From Herpetosiphon giganteus (lineage in GTDB: Bacteria; Chloroflexota; Chloroflexia; Chloroflexales; Herpetosiphonaceae): a stretch of DNA of 64,000 bases. Under the pieces are notes generated by a model. It was not told the origin of the DNA. It searched no databases and saw nothing but the letters and a program-made list of their open reading frames with translations. Shown here in pieces: positions 1 through 8,985 of this stretch. The number at the start of each line of letters is the position of its first letter. The first letter of the stretch is position 1. The DNA is taken from positions 62,001 to 126,000 of the forward strand of contig NZ_JAFBCZ010000017.1 of NCBI RefSeq assembly GCF_016907925.1. Reading direction: 5' to 3'. A program made the translations under genes and the position numbers.

Positions 1-743
1 ATGCTGGTGACGATTGCCGCCATTGCGCCGCTGACTGTGCCACCATGGAAGGCGGTATATTCGCCAGTGGCGGCCATGGCTAGGCGATAGGTGCGCAAGG
101 TTTCGCCGATTGAATAGCGTTCTGGCACGGTTAATGGGGCGTTATCCAACAGATTTGGCTCGAAATCGATGCCGGTGCGTTCGGCCAACTTAGTGGGATC
201 AGCCATAAAGTTACGGCTATCGTACACAATATAGTTGCTGGTATCGTTGCGGCTGTAGGGGTCGATAAAAATCCGACCTGATTCGCTCAAAATCATGCCG
301 TGAAAGCCGCGTGGCGTAAGATCAAGCCGCGCGCTGGTGGTTGGTTGATCGATTGATTGCGCCAAGAAGGTGCGAATTTCAGGGAACTTGGCGGCCAAAG
401 CTGGAGCCATAATTGGCGATTCGACGACGCGGAATTTGCCAAATTGGCCATTGGGCAAGGGCAAATCCAAAATCAGCCCCGATTTTTGAACTTTGGTTTG
501 GGCTTCTTGGGGCACGCGGCTCAAGTGTTGTTCGAGCAAAGCCAAATCGAGGCTAACCGTGCGATAGACCGTTGGAATGATTTCGCGCGAGCCTTTTTGT
601 TGAATGCTCTGTTCAGCAACATTCGCCCATAGCCCATCAGATGAGCTGACGCTGGGTGTGAACATTGCAGTTGCCGTGATCACACTAATTAGGGCAATGC
701 TCACCACTGCAAAAATGATCACCCATGAACGACCAAAACGCAT
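1..743 (-). CDS. Secreted reprolysin-like zinc metallopeptidase, N-terminal part (runs off the window)
   Basis: Reading right to left from an ATG at 743, 247 codons stay open to the window edge. The first 28 or so residues are a signal peptide (basic MRFGRSW, then a long hydrophobic stretch). Near residues 225-247 the sequence TYRLAMAATGEYTAFHGG is the conserved start of the reprolysin-like (M12B-type) catalytic domain of bacterial secreted metalloproteases; what precedes it would be the propeptide. The HExxH zinc motif would lie beyond the edge and is not visible. A GGAAAGG stretch sits upstream of the ATG. Inferred role: exported protease, fitting a predatory or saprophytic lifestyle. Family call is by recognition of the segment only. 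Confidence 0.72.
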   Translation of the reverse strand, partial: MRFGRSWVIIFAVVSIALISVITATAMFTPSVSSSDGLWANVAEQSIQQKGSREIIPTVYRTVSLDLALLEQHLSRVPQEAQTKVQKSGLILDLPLPNGQFGKFRVVESPIMAPALAAKFPEIRTFLAQSIDQPTTSARLDLTPRGFHGMILSESGRIFIDPYSRNDTSNYIVYDSRNFMADPTKLAERTGIDFEPNLLDNAPLTVPERYSIGETLRTYRLAMAATGEYTAFHGGTVSGAMAAIVTS

Positions 744-889
744 AGATATTCCTTTCCACAAAACAGCAAGGCCTATTATACAACTAATTAAGCGATGATT
801 AAGCGGCTGCTAGTGTGGATTGGCTGGGTGCTAAACCCTCGCAAGATGCTACCAAAAGCAAGGTAGCATCCTGCATTGTGATAAGCGAA

Positions 890-1399
890 TTACTGGGCTT
901 TAGGTTGGGCTAAACGAGGCATAAATTCCATCAACGTTGTATGAATATAGCTCAATTCTGGCGATTCAGTATCCCAGCTATCACCCTCGGATGAGCTTGA
1001 TTCCCACGTCGGTTCAGCTTCGAGCACCTGATACACCCACCACAGATTGTGCCATGGGTCGAGGATGCGCGAGAATAGCTCGCCAAAGATTGGGGTTGGC
1101 TCGGTCACAATCGTGGCTCCATTGGCAACTGCGGTTTGCAACGTTTGGGCCACATCGGCAACATAAATTTGCAAAAAGCTTGGTGTCCATGGCCAATCTG
1201 GCTTACGATCAACCACCATCACGGTCGAATCGCCAAGTTTAAATTCAGAGTGCAGCCAGAGGCCGTCAGTATCAAGCGTATGGGCCGCTTCAACTGCTTG
1301 CGCCCCAAAAACCGCTTGCAGAAATTGGCTCAAGTGCTGAGCGTCATTAGTAATAATAAATGGATTGACGGTGGCATAGCCTGCTGGTACATAACCCAT
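890..1399 (-). CDS. VOC (glyoxalase/bleomycin-resistance) fold protein
   Basis: A 169-residue protein with the beta-alpha-beta-beta-beta pattern of PhnB-like VOC proteins: an N-terminal FIITNDAQHLSQFLQAVFGA segment and a later ILDPWHNLWWV, the usual end of a VOC domain. About 40 residues of acidic, Ser-rich tail follow. Such proteins bind a metal or small ligand, but substrate cannot be read here. AAGGAG lies upstream of the chosen ATG. It is divergent from the WYL regulator at 1485, so joint control is plausible. Confidence 0.75.
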   Translation of the reverse strand: MGYVPAGYATVNPFIITNDAQHLSQFLQAVFGAQAVEAAHTLDTDGLWLHSEFKLGDSTVMVVDRKPDWPWTPSFLQIYVADVAQTLQTAVANGATIVTEPTPIFGELFSRILDPWHNLWWVYQVLEAEPTWESSSSEGDSWDTESPELSYIHTTLMEFMPRLAQPKAQ

Positions 1400-1446
1400 T
1401 GCATGTGCTCCTTGCTGATTGATTTGATAGGTTGAGCATAAGCTAG

Positions 1447-1471
1447 AATTAGGACAGAATTGGCCCTAATT
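1447..1471. promoter_or_regulatory. Candidate operator between VOC gene and WYL regulator
   Basis: Perfect 7-base inverted repeat AATTAGG / CCTAATT with an 11-base spacer, lying in the short divergent region just before the WYL regulator start. YafY/WYL regulators commonly control their own promoter through such sites; assignment is inference. Confidence 0.4.
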
Positions 1472-1484
1472 TGGAGCAAGTACG

Positions 1485-2453
1485 ATGTATTCACCAACGA
1501 TGCGGCTTTTGGCTGTGCTCGAACTTTTGCAAGCGCGGCAGCAAATCAGCGGGGCCGAGCTGGCCCAACGGCTTGAAGTTGACCAGCGCACCGTGCGCCG
1601 CTATATTCAACAACTGCAAGATATGGGCATTCCGGTTGAGGCCGAACGTGGAATTTATGGCGCATATCAGCTTAAGCCTGCTCAGCGCGTGCCACCACTC
1701 TTATTTACTGAATCGGAAACGCTGGCGCTGACATTGGGCTTATTAACCATTCGCGAGTTACAGTTTCCGGTTGATCGGGCGATTGTTGAAACAACCTTAG
1801 CCAAAATTGAACGGGTATTGCCAGCACATCTTATTCAGCATGCTCGGGCAATTCAGTCGGCAATTAGCATTCAGCATGACTTTCATCGCCAGCGGATCGA
1901 GCCTGCTTGGCTGATGCAATTGAGTTTGGCGGCGCTGCATCAGCAACAAGTGCAGCTTGAATATAGCTCATATAGCGAGCAGTTAAGTACCCGCAGCATC
2001 GACCCATATGGGATTGTGTTTAATGAGGGCGCTTGGTATATGGTTGGCTATTGCCATTTGCGCAGCGCCATGCGGATTTTTCGCCTTGATCGGATTCGCG
2101 GCCTAACTCCGTTAACCACCAATTTCATGCGCCCAGCCTCAATCAATATTGTTGATACGCTGCTTGCTGGCTTGAATGCTGCGCATGATCAGCAACAGGT
2201 TGAAGTATTGCTCAAAACGAGTCTTGATCATGCGCAGCAATTGATTGCGCCGCAAATCGCGACGCTGGAAGCAACGGCGCAATGCGTACTGTTGCGGCGG
2301 GCCGCAGTTCATTTGGAGTGGGTGGCATTTTTGCTGCTGGAGCTTGATGTGCCGTTGGTTGTGCTGCAACCACCAGCATTACGCAGCCTGATTCAGCGCA
2401 TGGCAACCAAAGCCTTGGCCATGCTGGAGCCGCTTGAGCCAATAGATTTATGA
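1485..2453 (+). CDS. WYL-domain transcriptional regulator (DeoR-like HTH)
   Basis: 322 residues. Residues about 1-60 form a winged HTH of the DeoR/YafY kind (LLQARQQISGAELAQRLEV, then RTVRRYIQQLQDMGIPVEAE). The middle region carries the WYL ligand-sensing domain, seen in YGIVFNEGAWYMVGYCH and the RIFRLDRIRGL strand; a WCX-type C-terminal region follows. WYL domains are thought to sense nucleotides or other small ligands. It sits 32 bases before the ABC exporter pair in the same direction, so it probably governs that operon as well as itself. Start chosen at the first ATG, with GGAGC upstream. Confidence 0.88.
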   Translation: MYSPTMRLLAVLELLQARQQISGAELAQRLEVDQRTVRRYIQQLQDMGIPVEAERGIYGAYQLKPAQRVPPLLFTESETLALTLGLLTIRELQFPVDRAIVETTLAKIERVLPAHLIQHARAIQSAISIQHDFHRQRIEPAWLMQLSLAALHQQQVQLEYSSYSEQLSTRSIDPYGIVFNEGAWYMVGYCHLRSAMRIFRLDRIRGLTPLTTNFMRPASINIVDTLLAGLNAAHDQQQVEVLLKTSLDHAQQLIAPQIATLEATAQCVLLRRAAVHLEWVAFLLLELDVPLVVLQPPALRSLIQRMATKALAMLEPLEPIDL

Positions 2454-2485
2454 GTGAATTGGTCAATTGATGAAAGGAAGAATTG

Positions 2486-4225
2486 ATGCAGTTTCCTTTG
2501 CTGCGCTATCGCCACCTGCTGAGCACCTATTTGCGGCCCCAACGTGCGCGGGTGTTGGGCTTGGCAGGGTTAGTTTTTGGCGGAATCGGCGTGCAATTGC
2601 TCAACCCACAGCTGATGCGCCAATTTTTGGATGCAGCTTTAGCAGCCCAGCCGTTAGCACAGCTCACCACGCTTGCCTTGCTTTTTATGGGCCTCGCCTT
2701 TGGCCAACAACTGCTCGCCTTGGCGGCAGTGTATCTGAGCGAAAACATTGGCTGGACGGCAACCAACGCCTTGCGAGTTGACTTAACTGCCCATTGTTTG
2801 CGCTTGGATAGTCACTTTCATGCCGAAAAAACGCCTGGCGAGTTGATCGAGCGCATCGATGGCGATATTACCAGTTTAGCCAACTTTTTTACTCAATTTA
2901 TTATTCAATTGGTTGGCAATGGCTTATTGTTATTGGGAATTATCGTTCTTTTGGCCTTGGAAGATTGGCGGGTAGCCCTCGGCCTAATCGTGTGTGTTGG
3001 GGCAGGAATTGGCCTTTTGCGAAAAATGCAGCGGGTTGGCGTGCCACGCTGGGGCGAATCGCGGCAAGCCAGTGCTGAACTCTTTGGCTTTTTAGAAGAA
3101 CGCTTGGCGGCAACTGAAGATATTCGTTCAAGTGGCGCACGCAATTATGTGCTGCACCAGCTGTATCGGCATATGCACACGCTCTATCACAAAACTCGCA
3201 GCGCCGAATTGGCGACCGCTTGGCTCTACAATGCTGGCCAATCGATGTTTATTCTTGCCAGTGGCTTGGGCTTGGGCATTGGCATCTACCTTTATCAACA
3301 ACAGCAGACGACGCTTGGCGGCGTGTATCTGATTACTACGTATATTGGCTTACTTACTACGCCGCTTGATCAAATTTTGCGCCAAATTCAGGAGTTCCAA
3401 AAAGCCAGCGCCAGTATTATTCGCATTGATGCATTGCGCCAAGAACAGCCAGCAATCGTCGATGGCCCAATCGCAATGCTGCCACAGCAGGCGCTTGCTG
3501 TTCAGTTTGAGCAGGTGACGTTTGGCTACAGCGCAGCTGAGCCGATTTTGCATGCACTCTCGTTTGAATTGCCAGCAGGCCAGATTTTGGGCGTATTAGG
3601 CAGAACGGGCAGCGGCAAGAGCAGCCTCATTCGGCTGTTGCTGCGCTTGTATGATCCCCAACAAGGCAGCATTCGCTTAGGCGGCACGGATATTCGGAAC
3701 ACCAGTTTAAGCGCTTTACGCCGCTCAATCGGCTTTGTTACCCAAGATGTCCAACTTTTTCAAGCTAGTGTGCGCGAGAATCTGCGTCTATTTGATCAAA
3801 CGATTGCTGATGAACCATTGCTTGATAGCGTAGCAACCTTGGGTTTAACGCCGTGGTTGCAGAGCCTTGAGCACGGCTTGGATACAATCATCCAGCCCAA
3901 TGGGCTTTCTGCTGGCCAAGCGCAACTTTTGGCCTTTGGGCGAATTCTGCTCAAAAATCCACGCTTAATTATTCTTGATGAAGCCTCGTCGCGGCTTGAC
4001 CCTGCGAGCGAAGCAATTGTCGAACGGGCCTTGGATCGGCTGGTTGCAGGCCGTACAGCGATTATCATTGCCCATCGTTTGGCAAGTTTGCAGCGTGCCG
4101 ACAAGATTTTAGTGCTTGATTCTGGCCGCATTCAAGAATTTGGCCCACGCCAAACCTTGCTGCAAAATCCCCAATCGCAGTATCGCCAACTGGTGCAGCA
4201 TGGCTTAACGGAGGTGTGGGAATGA
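2486..4225 (+). CDS. ABC exporter half-transporter, catalytically competent subunit
   Basis: 579 residues from the ATG at 2486 (GAAAGGAAG ribosome site 5 bases before; a TTG at 2483 is less likely). The N-terminal ~320 residues are a six-helix exporter membrane domain. The ATPase domain has Walker A GRTGSGKSS (residues 372-380), a signature LSAGQ (474-478) in place of LSGGQ, and Walker B with the catalytic glutamate intact (LDE, Asp498-Glu499), then the H-loop IAHR. The downstream gene overlaps it by 4 bases (ATGA). Together they look like a heterodimeric type IV exporter for lipids, peptides or drugs; substrate cannot be inferred. Confidence 0.9.
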   Translation: MQFPLLRYRHLLSTYLRPQRARVLGLAGLVFGGIGVQLLNPQLMRQFLDAALAAQPLAQLTTLALLFMGLAFGQQLLALAAVYLSENIGWTATNALRVDLTAHCLRLDSHFHAEKTPGELIERIDGDITSLANFFTQFIIQLVGNGLLLLGIIVLLALEDWRVALGLIVCVGAGIGLLRKMQRVGVPRWGESRQASAELFGFLEERLAATEDIRSSGARNYVLHQLYRHMHTLYHKTRSAELATAWLYNAGQSMFILASGLGLGIGIYLYQQQQTTLGGVYLITTYIGLLTTPLDQILRQIQEFQKASASIIRIDALRQEQPAIVDGPIAMLPQQALAVQFEQVTFGYSAAEPILHALSFELPAGQILGVLGRTGSGKSSLIRLLLRLYDPQQGSIRLGGTDIRNTSLSALRRSIGFVTQDVQLFQASVRENLRLFDQTIADEPLLDSVATLGLTPWLQSLEHGLDTIIQPNGLSAGQAQLLAFGRILLKNPRLIILDEASSRLDPASEAIVERALDRLVAGRTAIIIAHRLASLQRADKILVLDSGRIQEFGPRQTLLQNPQSQYRQLVQHGLTEVWE

Positions 4226-5976
4226 AAGCTTGGCAATTAATGCTGCATTTGATGCGCTATCGGCCTGCGTTGTATGGCTTTGGCGTGTTCGTTTGGAGCA
4301 TCTTTTTTATGTGGCCCTTAGTGCCTGGCTTGATCAATCGGGCAATCTTCGATCAATTAAGTGGTGCTGCTCCGGCAGTCTTTGGCATCTGGACGCTGGT
4401 AGCGCTGTTGGTCACCAGCGAATTGAGCCGCCGTTTGTTGACCCAACTTGGCACGGCCATGGATATTGCGGTGCAATACAACATCGCTGGCTTATTGCGC
4501 AAAAATATGCTCAAGCGAATTTTGGCTCAGCCAGGTGCCCAAGCCTTGTATGAATCGTCGAGTTCAGCGATCAACAGCTTCCGTGATGATGTTGAAGAAA
4601 TTTTGACTTTCAGCGTTTGGCTGCTCGATGTGCTTGGCCATGTGCTGTTTAGTGTGATTGCCGTGGGCATTTTGTTGAACATTGATCTGCGCATAACCTT
4701 GGTTATTTTGATTCCTTTGTTGATTGTGGTTTCGGCTTTTACGATTGCCAACCAACGAATTCAGCGCTTTCGCAAGGCTAGCCGTGCCGCTACCAGCAAC
4801 GTCTCGAATTTTCTTGGCGAGCTGTTTGGTTCAATTCAAACGATTAAAGTTACCAATGCCGAATCGGCGGTGGTGGCGCATTTTCAGCAACTCAACGATC
4901 AACGCCGGCAGGTGATGGTTAAGGATCGGGTTTTTACTGCGCTGCTCAATTCGGTCTACGCCACTACAATTAGCCTTGGCACGGGCATGATTTTGCTCTT
5001 GGCGGGCGAGGCAATGCGCACTGGCAATTTTAGCGTTGGCGATTTCTCGCTGTTTGTCTATTATTTTGCCATGGTTACCCGCTTGCCCTCGTTGATTGGC
5101 TTGTTGCTGACCCACTCCAAACAGGCTGGGGTTTCGTTTCAACGCATGCAAAGCTTATTAAACGACGCTCCTGCTGCGGCTTTGGTTGAACATGGGCCAA
5201 TTGCCCCCGATTCACCCGCCGATTTTAGCCCACCCAGCGTTTTGCCCAGCTTGCAGCGCCTTACTTTACAAGATTTAAATTATTGCTATCCACAAAGCCA
5301 AGCAGGCGTTCAGGCGATTAATTTCAGCATCAAGCGTGGTCAATTTGTGGTTATCACTGGCAAAATTGGGGCTGGCAAAACCACCTTGTTACGGGCCTTG
5401 CTCGGGCTTGTGCCTGCCAGCGGAACCATTATCTGGAATGATCAGGCTATCGCGCACCCCGCTGAACAGCTGATTCCCCCAAATTGTGCCTACACGCCGC
5501 AAGTGCCACGCTTATTCAGCGGATCGTTGCATGAAAACATAAGCTTAGGCTTGAACCTCGATGAGATGCAGCGAGCACAGGCAATTAAGACAAGTATGCT
5601 CGAAGCTGATTTAGCCAGCATGCCCGCTGGATTTGCGACCGAACTAGGTGCGCGTGGGGTGCGCTTATCGGGCGGTCAACTCCAACGCACGGCACTGGCG
5701 CGGATGCTGGTTCGTCAAAGCCAATTAATGGTCGTTGATGATTGTTCGAGCGCCTTGGATGCAACCACAGAACGCCAACTTTGGCAAGCGTTGCGCCAAC
5801 TGCCGAGCACATGGCTGGTCGTTTCGCATCGGCGTTCGCTGCTCCAACTTGCCGATTGGGTGATTGTGCTGGATGCTGGCCGCATTACCGCTCAAGGCCG
5901 CTTGGATGAGCTGTTGCAAACCTCGCCAGTTATGCAGGAATTGTGGCGGACTGAAGCTCCTAACGAAGCAGCATAA
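4222..5976 (+). CDS. ABC exporter half-transporter, subunit with degenerate Walker B
   Basis: 584 residues from the ATG at 4222, preceded by GGAGG at 4210-4214; this start makes a 4-base overlap with the partner gene. Six-helix membrane domain, then an ATPase domain with Walker A GKIGAGKTT (residues 380-388), a canonical signature LSGGQ (482-486), Walker B LMVVDD in which Asp507 replaces the usual catalytic Glu, and the H-loop His536. The pair matches heterodimeric exporters such as TM287/TM288, where one ATP site is degenerate. Predicted to act with the gene before it in the inner membrane. Confidence 0.9.
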   Translation: MKAWQLMLHLMRYRPALYGFGVFVWSIFFMWPLVPGLINRAIFDQLSGAAPAVFGIWTLVALLVTSELSRRLLTQLGTAMDIAVQYNIAGLLRKNMLKRILAQPGAQALYESSSSAINSFRDDVEEILTFSVWLLDVLGHVLFSVIAVGILLNIDLRITLVILIPLLIVVSAFTIANQRIQRFRKASRAATSNVSNFLGELFGSIQTIKVTNAESAVVAHFQQLNDQRRQVMVKDRVFTALLNSVYATTISLGTGMILLLAGEAMRTGNFSVGDFSLFVYYFAMVTRLPSLIGLLLTHSKQAGVSFQRMQSLLNDAPAAALVEHGPIAPDSPADFSPPSVLPSLQRLTLQDLNYCYPQSQAGVQAINFSIKRGQFVVITGKIGAGKTTLLRALLGLVPASGTIIWNDQAIAHPAEQLIPPNCAYTPQVPRLFSGSLHENISLGLNLDEMQRAQAIKTSMLEADLASMPAGFATELGARGVRLSGGQLQRTALARMLVRQSQLMVVDDCSSALDATTERQLWQALRQLPSTWLVVSHRRSLLQLADWVIVLDAGRITAQGRLDELLQTSPVMQELWRTEAPNEAA

Positions 5977-6073
5977 GCTATTTTTCTGTTTAACGTTTAT
6001 TGAATTTTAATAAAGATAAGTCTGCTGAACAAACAAATTAATCAACAATTTGGTTATTCATGTGAGCCAAAAG

Positions 6074-6259
6074 CTAAGCGTGGATCGACTCGGCGAGGGC
6101 TACATTTTGTTCCAAATAGCGGTGCAGTAAATCATAGGTTGCTTGTTGAGCTGGCTCGTCATGCGGTCTAATGTTCTGCAAGAGTAGCAACGCCGCATGC
6201 GAACGATGGCGTAATTCATGGTCAATCTCAGCGATCAAGGCAATTGGATTCGATTCCAT
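6074..6259 (-). CDS. Small acidic/helical protein, unknown
   Basis: 61 residues from an ATG at 6259 preceded by GAAGGAG at correct spacing; longer upstream starts lack a ribosome site. Sequence reads as a two-helix protein (IALIAEIDHELRHRSHAAL then ATYDLLHRYLEQNVALAESI) and includes His-rich helical turns. No known family recognised. The 250 bases to the next gene, divergent at 6507, hold its promoter region. Confidence 0.55.
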   Translation of the reverse strand: MESNPIALIAEIDHELRHRSHAALLLLQNIRPHDEPAQQATYDLLHRYLEQNVALAESIHA

Positions 6260-6506
6260 TGAAGCTCCTTCTTCAGCGAGAAACCAGCGGTTTTGGGCTA
6301 CACGGTTGTGAAAATGAACGATTAAACAGCGCTTGATTATAGGTAAGTGACGCGTTCTCCTGTGGTTGTCGACTCTTAACGTAGCAATGCTACTTTCAAC
6401 TATATACTGCATACATCGATAACAAACAACGTTCGAACAGCGAAATCGATAACACAATTCAAACAGCGGCTCGATACACAACAACATTCAAATATAGGGG
6501 GATGTT

Positions 6507-7073
6507 ATGAAAGCCTTACGTGTATTTCCTAAACTGGTCATTGTCGTCGGGATCATCTTTGCCTTAGGTGGCGCAGTGACGATGGGGGCCGGCATCTATA
6601 TCAATAATTTTGTTGGCGATAAACTTGAAGCGCAACAAATCACGACACCTGAAGATGCATCGATTCCAAATGCACCAGTCAACGATATTGCAACCGCCTT
6701 GAGCATGGCCGACATCATTCAACACCACGCTGCTGATAGCTCACAAGGTCTATCGTACGCACAAATGGGTCGTTTCTCGACTCCCGATGGCGCACCAGCT
6801 GGTACCAACAATGCTGAAGAAGCGTTGAAAGACGCGAATGGCAAACCAGTTGCCAACCAAGCTCGCAACACTCAATTGACGGCTGCTGGGCTTGTGACTT
6901 CACTGAGCCTTTCAGCAATGGCGCTTGGCGCTTCGTATGGCGCAATCGCTCTTGGCCTTGGCTTCTTGGTTCTCGGCATCATTATTACTGGCCTTGGTTA
7001 TGCCTTACTAGGCTTGATTACGCCAGAAGTTGCCAAACGCTTCGGCCTGCAACCAGTCGCAGCAACCAAATAA
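6507..7073 (+). CDS. Two-helix membrane protein with extracytoplasmic loop
   Basis: 188 residues. One hydrophobic helix near residues 8-30 (VIVVGIIFALGGAVTMGAG), a polar loop of about 100 residues rich in Ala, Asn and Asp, and a second hydrophobic stretch near residues 125-170. The topology places the loop outside the cell. GGGGGA precedes the ATG. It resembles small membrane proteins that are sometimes misnamed as ring-opening dioxygenase LigA in databases, but no enzymatic motif is visible. Ends 20 bases before a strong shared terminator. Confidence 0.7.
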   Translation: MKALRVFPKLVIVVGIIFALGGAVTMGAGIYINNFVGDKLEAQQITTPEDASIPNAPVNDIATALSMADIIQHHAADSSQGLSYAQMGRFSTPDGAPAGTNNAEEALKDANGKPVANQARNTQLTAAGLVTSLSLSAMALGASYGAIALGLGFLVLGIIITGLGYALLGLITPEVAKRFGLQPVAATK

Positions 7074-7093
7074 CCTTTCATGTTGCAAGCGCA

Positions 7094-7127
7094 AGCCCGC
7101 CAGTCACAACGACTGGCGGGCTTTTTG
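7094..7127. terminator. Bidirectional intrinsic terminator
   Basis: AGCCCGCCAGTC / GACTGGCGGGCT stem of 12 pairs, loop ACAA-type, followed by TTTTT on the plus strand. It separates the convergent membrane protein and flavoprotein genes. Confidence 0.85.
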
Positions 7128-7128
7128 T

Positions 7129-8217
7129 CTAATAGCCTTCGTTCGTAAGCGATTGTTGGTAGGCTTGGCGCACGCTTGGGCTGATGCTGGTTTCACTGGC
7201 TGCAAAGGTTAATTCTTGATCAACCTCCTGATTAAGCGCCGCTTGAGCCGCATATTGTTTGTTTTTGGTGATGTGGCGGGCGACAATTGCCAACAAATTG
7301 GGGGTTGGTAATTCAGCTTGGGCCGCTTGGCTGGCTGCGTCCCAAAGCTTGGCTTGTTGCAAGGCTGGGTTTGCTTGGAGGCTGATGTGTTGCACTTCAA
7401 TCACAAAGGCTGCATGCGGTGGCTTTTCGCCCAAGGCCATGCTTGCACATAGCGCCAGATCATCAGTCAGATAGCCAGTCCCATTGATGTGCAATACTTC
7501 CTCACGGCCTGGAACCAAAAATGCTAGCCCAATCTGGGCCGATTGCAACAGATTGCGCACGGTGTCTGCCCGCTGGTTGCCTTTGCGATCAGCAATCGCC
7601 AGCGTTTGGTCATCAAGCACCCGCACAAATCCTATTCGATCGCCTTTGGGGCTGGTATCGCTGCCGCTGTTGGCATCCCACGATGAAAGCAGCACAAACG
7701 GCGATTGCGCCAAAAATTGGCTAATCAGCGGATCGTTGAGGCTGGTTGCGCTGGGCTGCGTGCTGAAATTACTTGACGTAATCGTTGTGCTTGCATCAAA
7801 AAGTTTTGAGCGCAAAATACACTTGGCACAATGCACAAACGCCTCTTCTACCGCAATTGTTACTTGGCTTGGCGTAATTTCAGCTAGCTGGCCATTGACC
7901 CGCAGCGTTTCGCCGTGGGTTCCGGGCAAAAAGAAGAGCAACGAAACACTGGGATACTGCTCGGAGAGCGCGAGCGTGCTTGGGCGATCAAAGGTTATTT
8001 GGGTTGCTGATTCGGCCCGCACAAAGCCAGCAGTTCCGCCAATAATTGTTGTTTGCGGCTGGCCTGCTGGATCGCGAAAGCCCAAGCCAGCGATGGGCGC
8101 AATCGCCAGAATCGCTTGACAATCATCGTCGAGGCTCGTAACCGTTTTCATCAAAACCAATTCGTTGGGTGAACCAATCAGCGCTTCAACCTCGCTGACA
8201 GTCGTTATCCGGCGCAT
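7129..8217 (-). CDS. Pyridoxamine 5'-phosphate oxidase-like (split barrel) flavoprotein, duplicated
   Basis: 362 residues from the ATG at 8217 (AAGGAA upstream; the longer reading from 8421 has no support). Two split-barrel halves are visible. The first carries FVHCAKCILRSKLF, the Cys/His pattern of FMN-dependent PPOX proteins of the MSMEG_1061 kind; the second contains SPKGDRIGFVRVLDDQTLAI and a RADTVRNLL helix that usually binds FMN phosphate. Likely a flavin- or F420-dependent reductase. Its promoter region is shared with the divergent SRPBCC gene at 8425. Confidence 0.8.
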   Translation of the reverse strand: MRRITTVSEVEALIGSPNELVLMKTVTSLDDDCQAILAIAPIAGLGFRDPAGQPQTTIIGGTAGFVRAESATQITFDRPSTLALSEQYPSVSLLFFLPGTHGETLRVNGQLAEITPSQVTIAVEEAFVHCAKCILRSKLFDASTTITSSNFSTQPSATSLNDPLISQFLAQSPFVLLSSWDANSGSDTSPKGDRIGFVRVLDDQTLAIADRKGNQRADTVRNLLQSAQIGLAFLVPGREEVLHINGTGYLTDDLALCASMALGEKPPHAAFVIEVQHISLQANPALQQAKLWDAASQAAQAELPTPNLLAIVARHITKNKQYAAQAALNQEVDQELTFAASETSISPSVRQAYQQSLTNEGY

Positions 8218-8366
8218 ATGTATTCCTTTATTGATGCAGGTATGGAGGGCAATAGTACACATCATAATCATCGATACTGAGTACGATAAGCGATGTGCAG
8301 CGATTTGGCGAGGACAATAGTCGCCAAATCTAGCGCTCAACACTTGTATTTTACGAACATATGATC

Positions 8367-8413
8367 TCATAATGAACCATCGCGGCATAGAAGTATCGAT
8401 TGGATCATTATGA
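8367..8413. promoter_or_regulatory. Inverted repeat between flavoprotein and SRPBCC gene
   Basis: TCATAATGA at 8367-8375 and its exact reverse complement TCATTATGA at 8405-8413, each nearly palindromic itself, with 29 bases between. The right copy overlaps the ribosome-binding site of the SRPBCC gene. Possible operator; weak evidence. Confidence 0.3.
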
Positions 8414-8424
8414 AGGAGCAACCC

Positions 8425-8922
8425 ATGGGTGAGCTACAGATCAGCCAAAACCCAGATTCAAAAACTGGCATGGTGATTCGTAAACCGATTGAAGTGGTTT
8501 TTGAGGCGCTCATCAACCCTGCAATAACTACTCAATTTTGGTTTACTGCCAGCAGTGGTTGGCTTGAGCAGGGCAAAACGGTTACATGGGAATGGGCTAT
8601 GTATGCGGTTGTGGTTGAAGTAACGCCGCTTGTCGTTGAGCCACCAACCAAACTTGTAATTGAATGGCCCGGCTATGCTGGCTTAACTCAGGTTACTTGG
8701 TCATTGCAACCGCAGGCCAACCAAACAACCTATGTTGAGGTTGCTGAAACCGGCTTTAGCGGAACAGCTGAATCTATTCAGCAACAAGTGGTTGATTCCA
8801 CTGAAGGCTTTTGTTTGGTTCTGGCAGGGCTTAAGGCATGGCTTGAACATGGCATTGCCCTCAACTTGGTTGTTGATCGCTTTCCTGCTGGCTACCATAA
8901 TGCCCATGAGCACAGCAATTAA
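8425..8922 (+). CDS. SRPBCC (AHSA1-like) protein
   Basis: 165 residues from ATG 8425; AAGGAG at 8413-8418 decides this start over an ATG 15 bases upstream. IRKPIEVVFEALINPAITTQFWF is the typical first strand-helix of Aha1/START-like SRPBCC domains, with the conserved W-P-G (VIEWPGY) and a closing helix (GFCLVLAGLKAWLEHG). These hydrophobic-cavity proteins bind small lipophilic ligands or act as co-chaperone-like proteins. Divergent from the split-barrel flavoprotein. Confidence 0.85.
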   Translation: MGELQISQNPDSKTGMVIRKPIEVVFEALINPAITTQFWFTASSGWLEQGKTVTWEWAMYAVVVEVTPLVVEPPTKLVIEWPGYAGLTQVTWSLQPQANQTTYVEVAETGFSGTAESIQQQVVDSTEGFCLVLAGLKAWLEHGIALNLVVDRFPAGYHNAHEHSN

Positions 8923-8939
8923 TCGTCACCTTGCAAAAA

Positions 8940-8976
8940 TTTGCCCCTTGCTTGGAGCGAAAAAGCAAGGGGCAAA
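8940..8976 (-). terminator. Intrinsic terminator of the double-GNAT gene
   Basis: 14-pair stem TTTGCCCCTTGCTT / AAGCAAGGGGCAAA; read on the minus strand it ends in a TTTTT run. It lies just past the stop of the gene at 8986. Confidence 0.75.
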
Positions 8977-8985
8977 GCTGCTGTT

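Noticed and set aside
7484-8119. 211-codon plus-strand reading opposite the split-barrel flavoprotein
   Set aside because: Shadow of the real minus-strand gene, which has clear domain motifs; composition of the plus reading is Ser/Arg-rich and unlike a protein.
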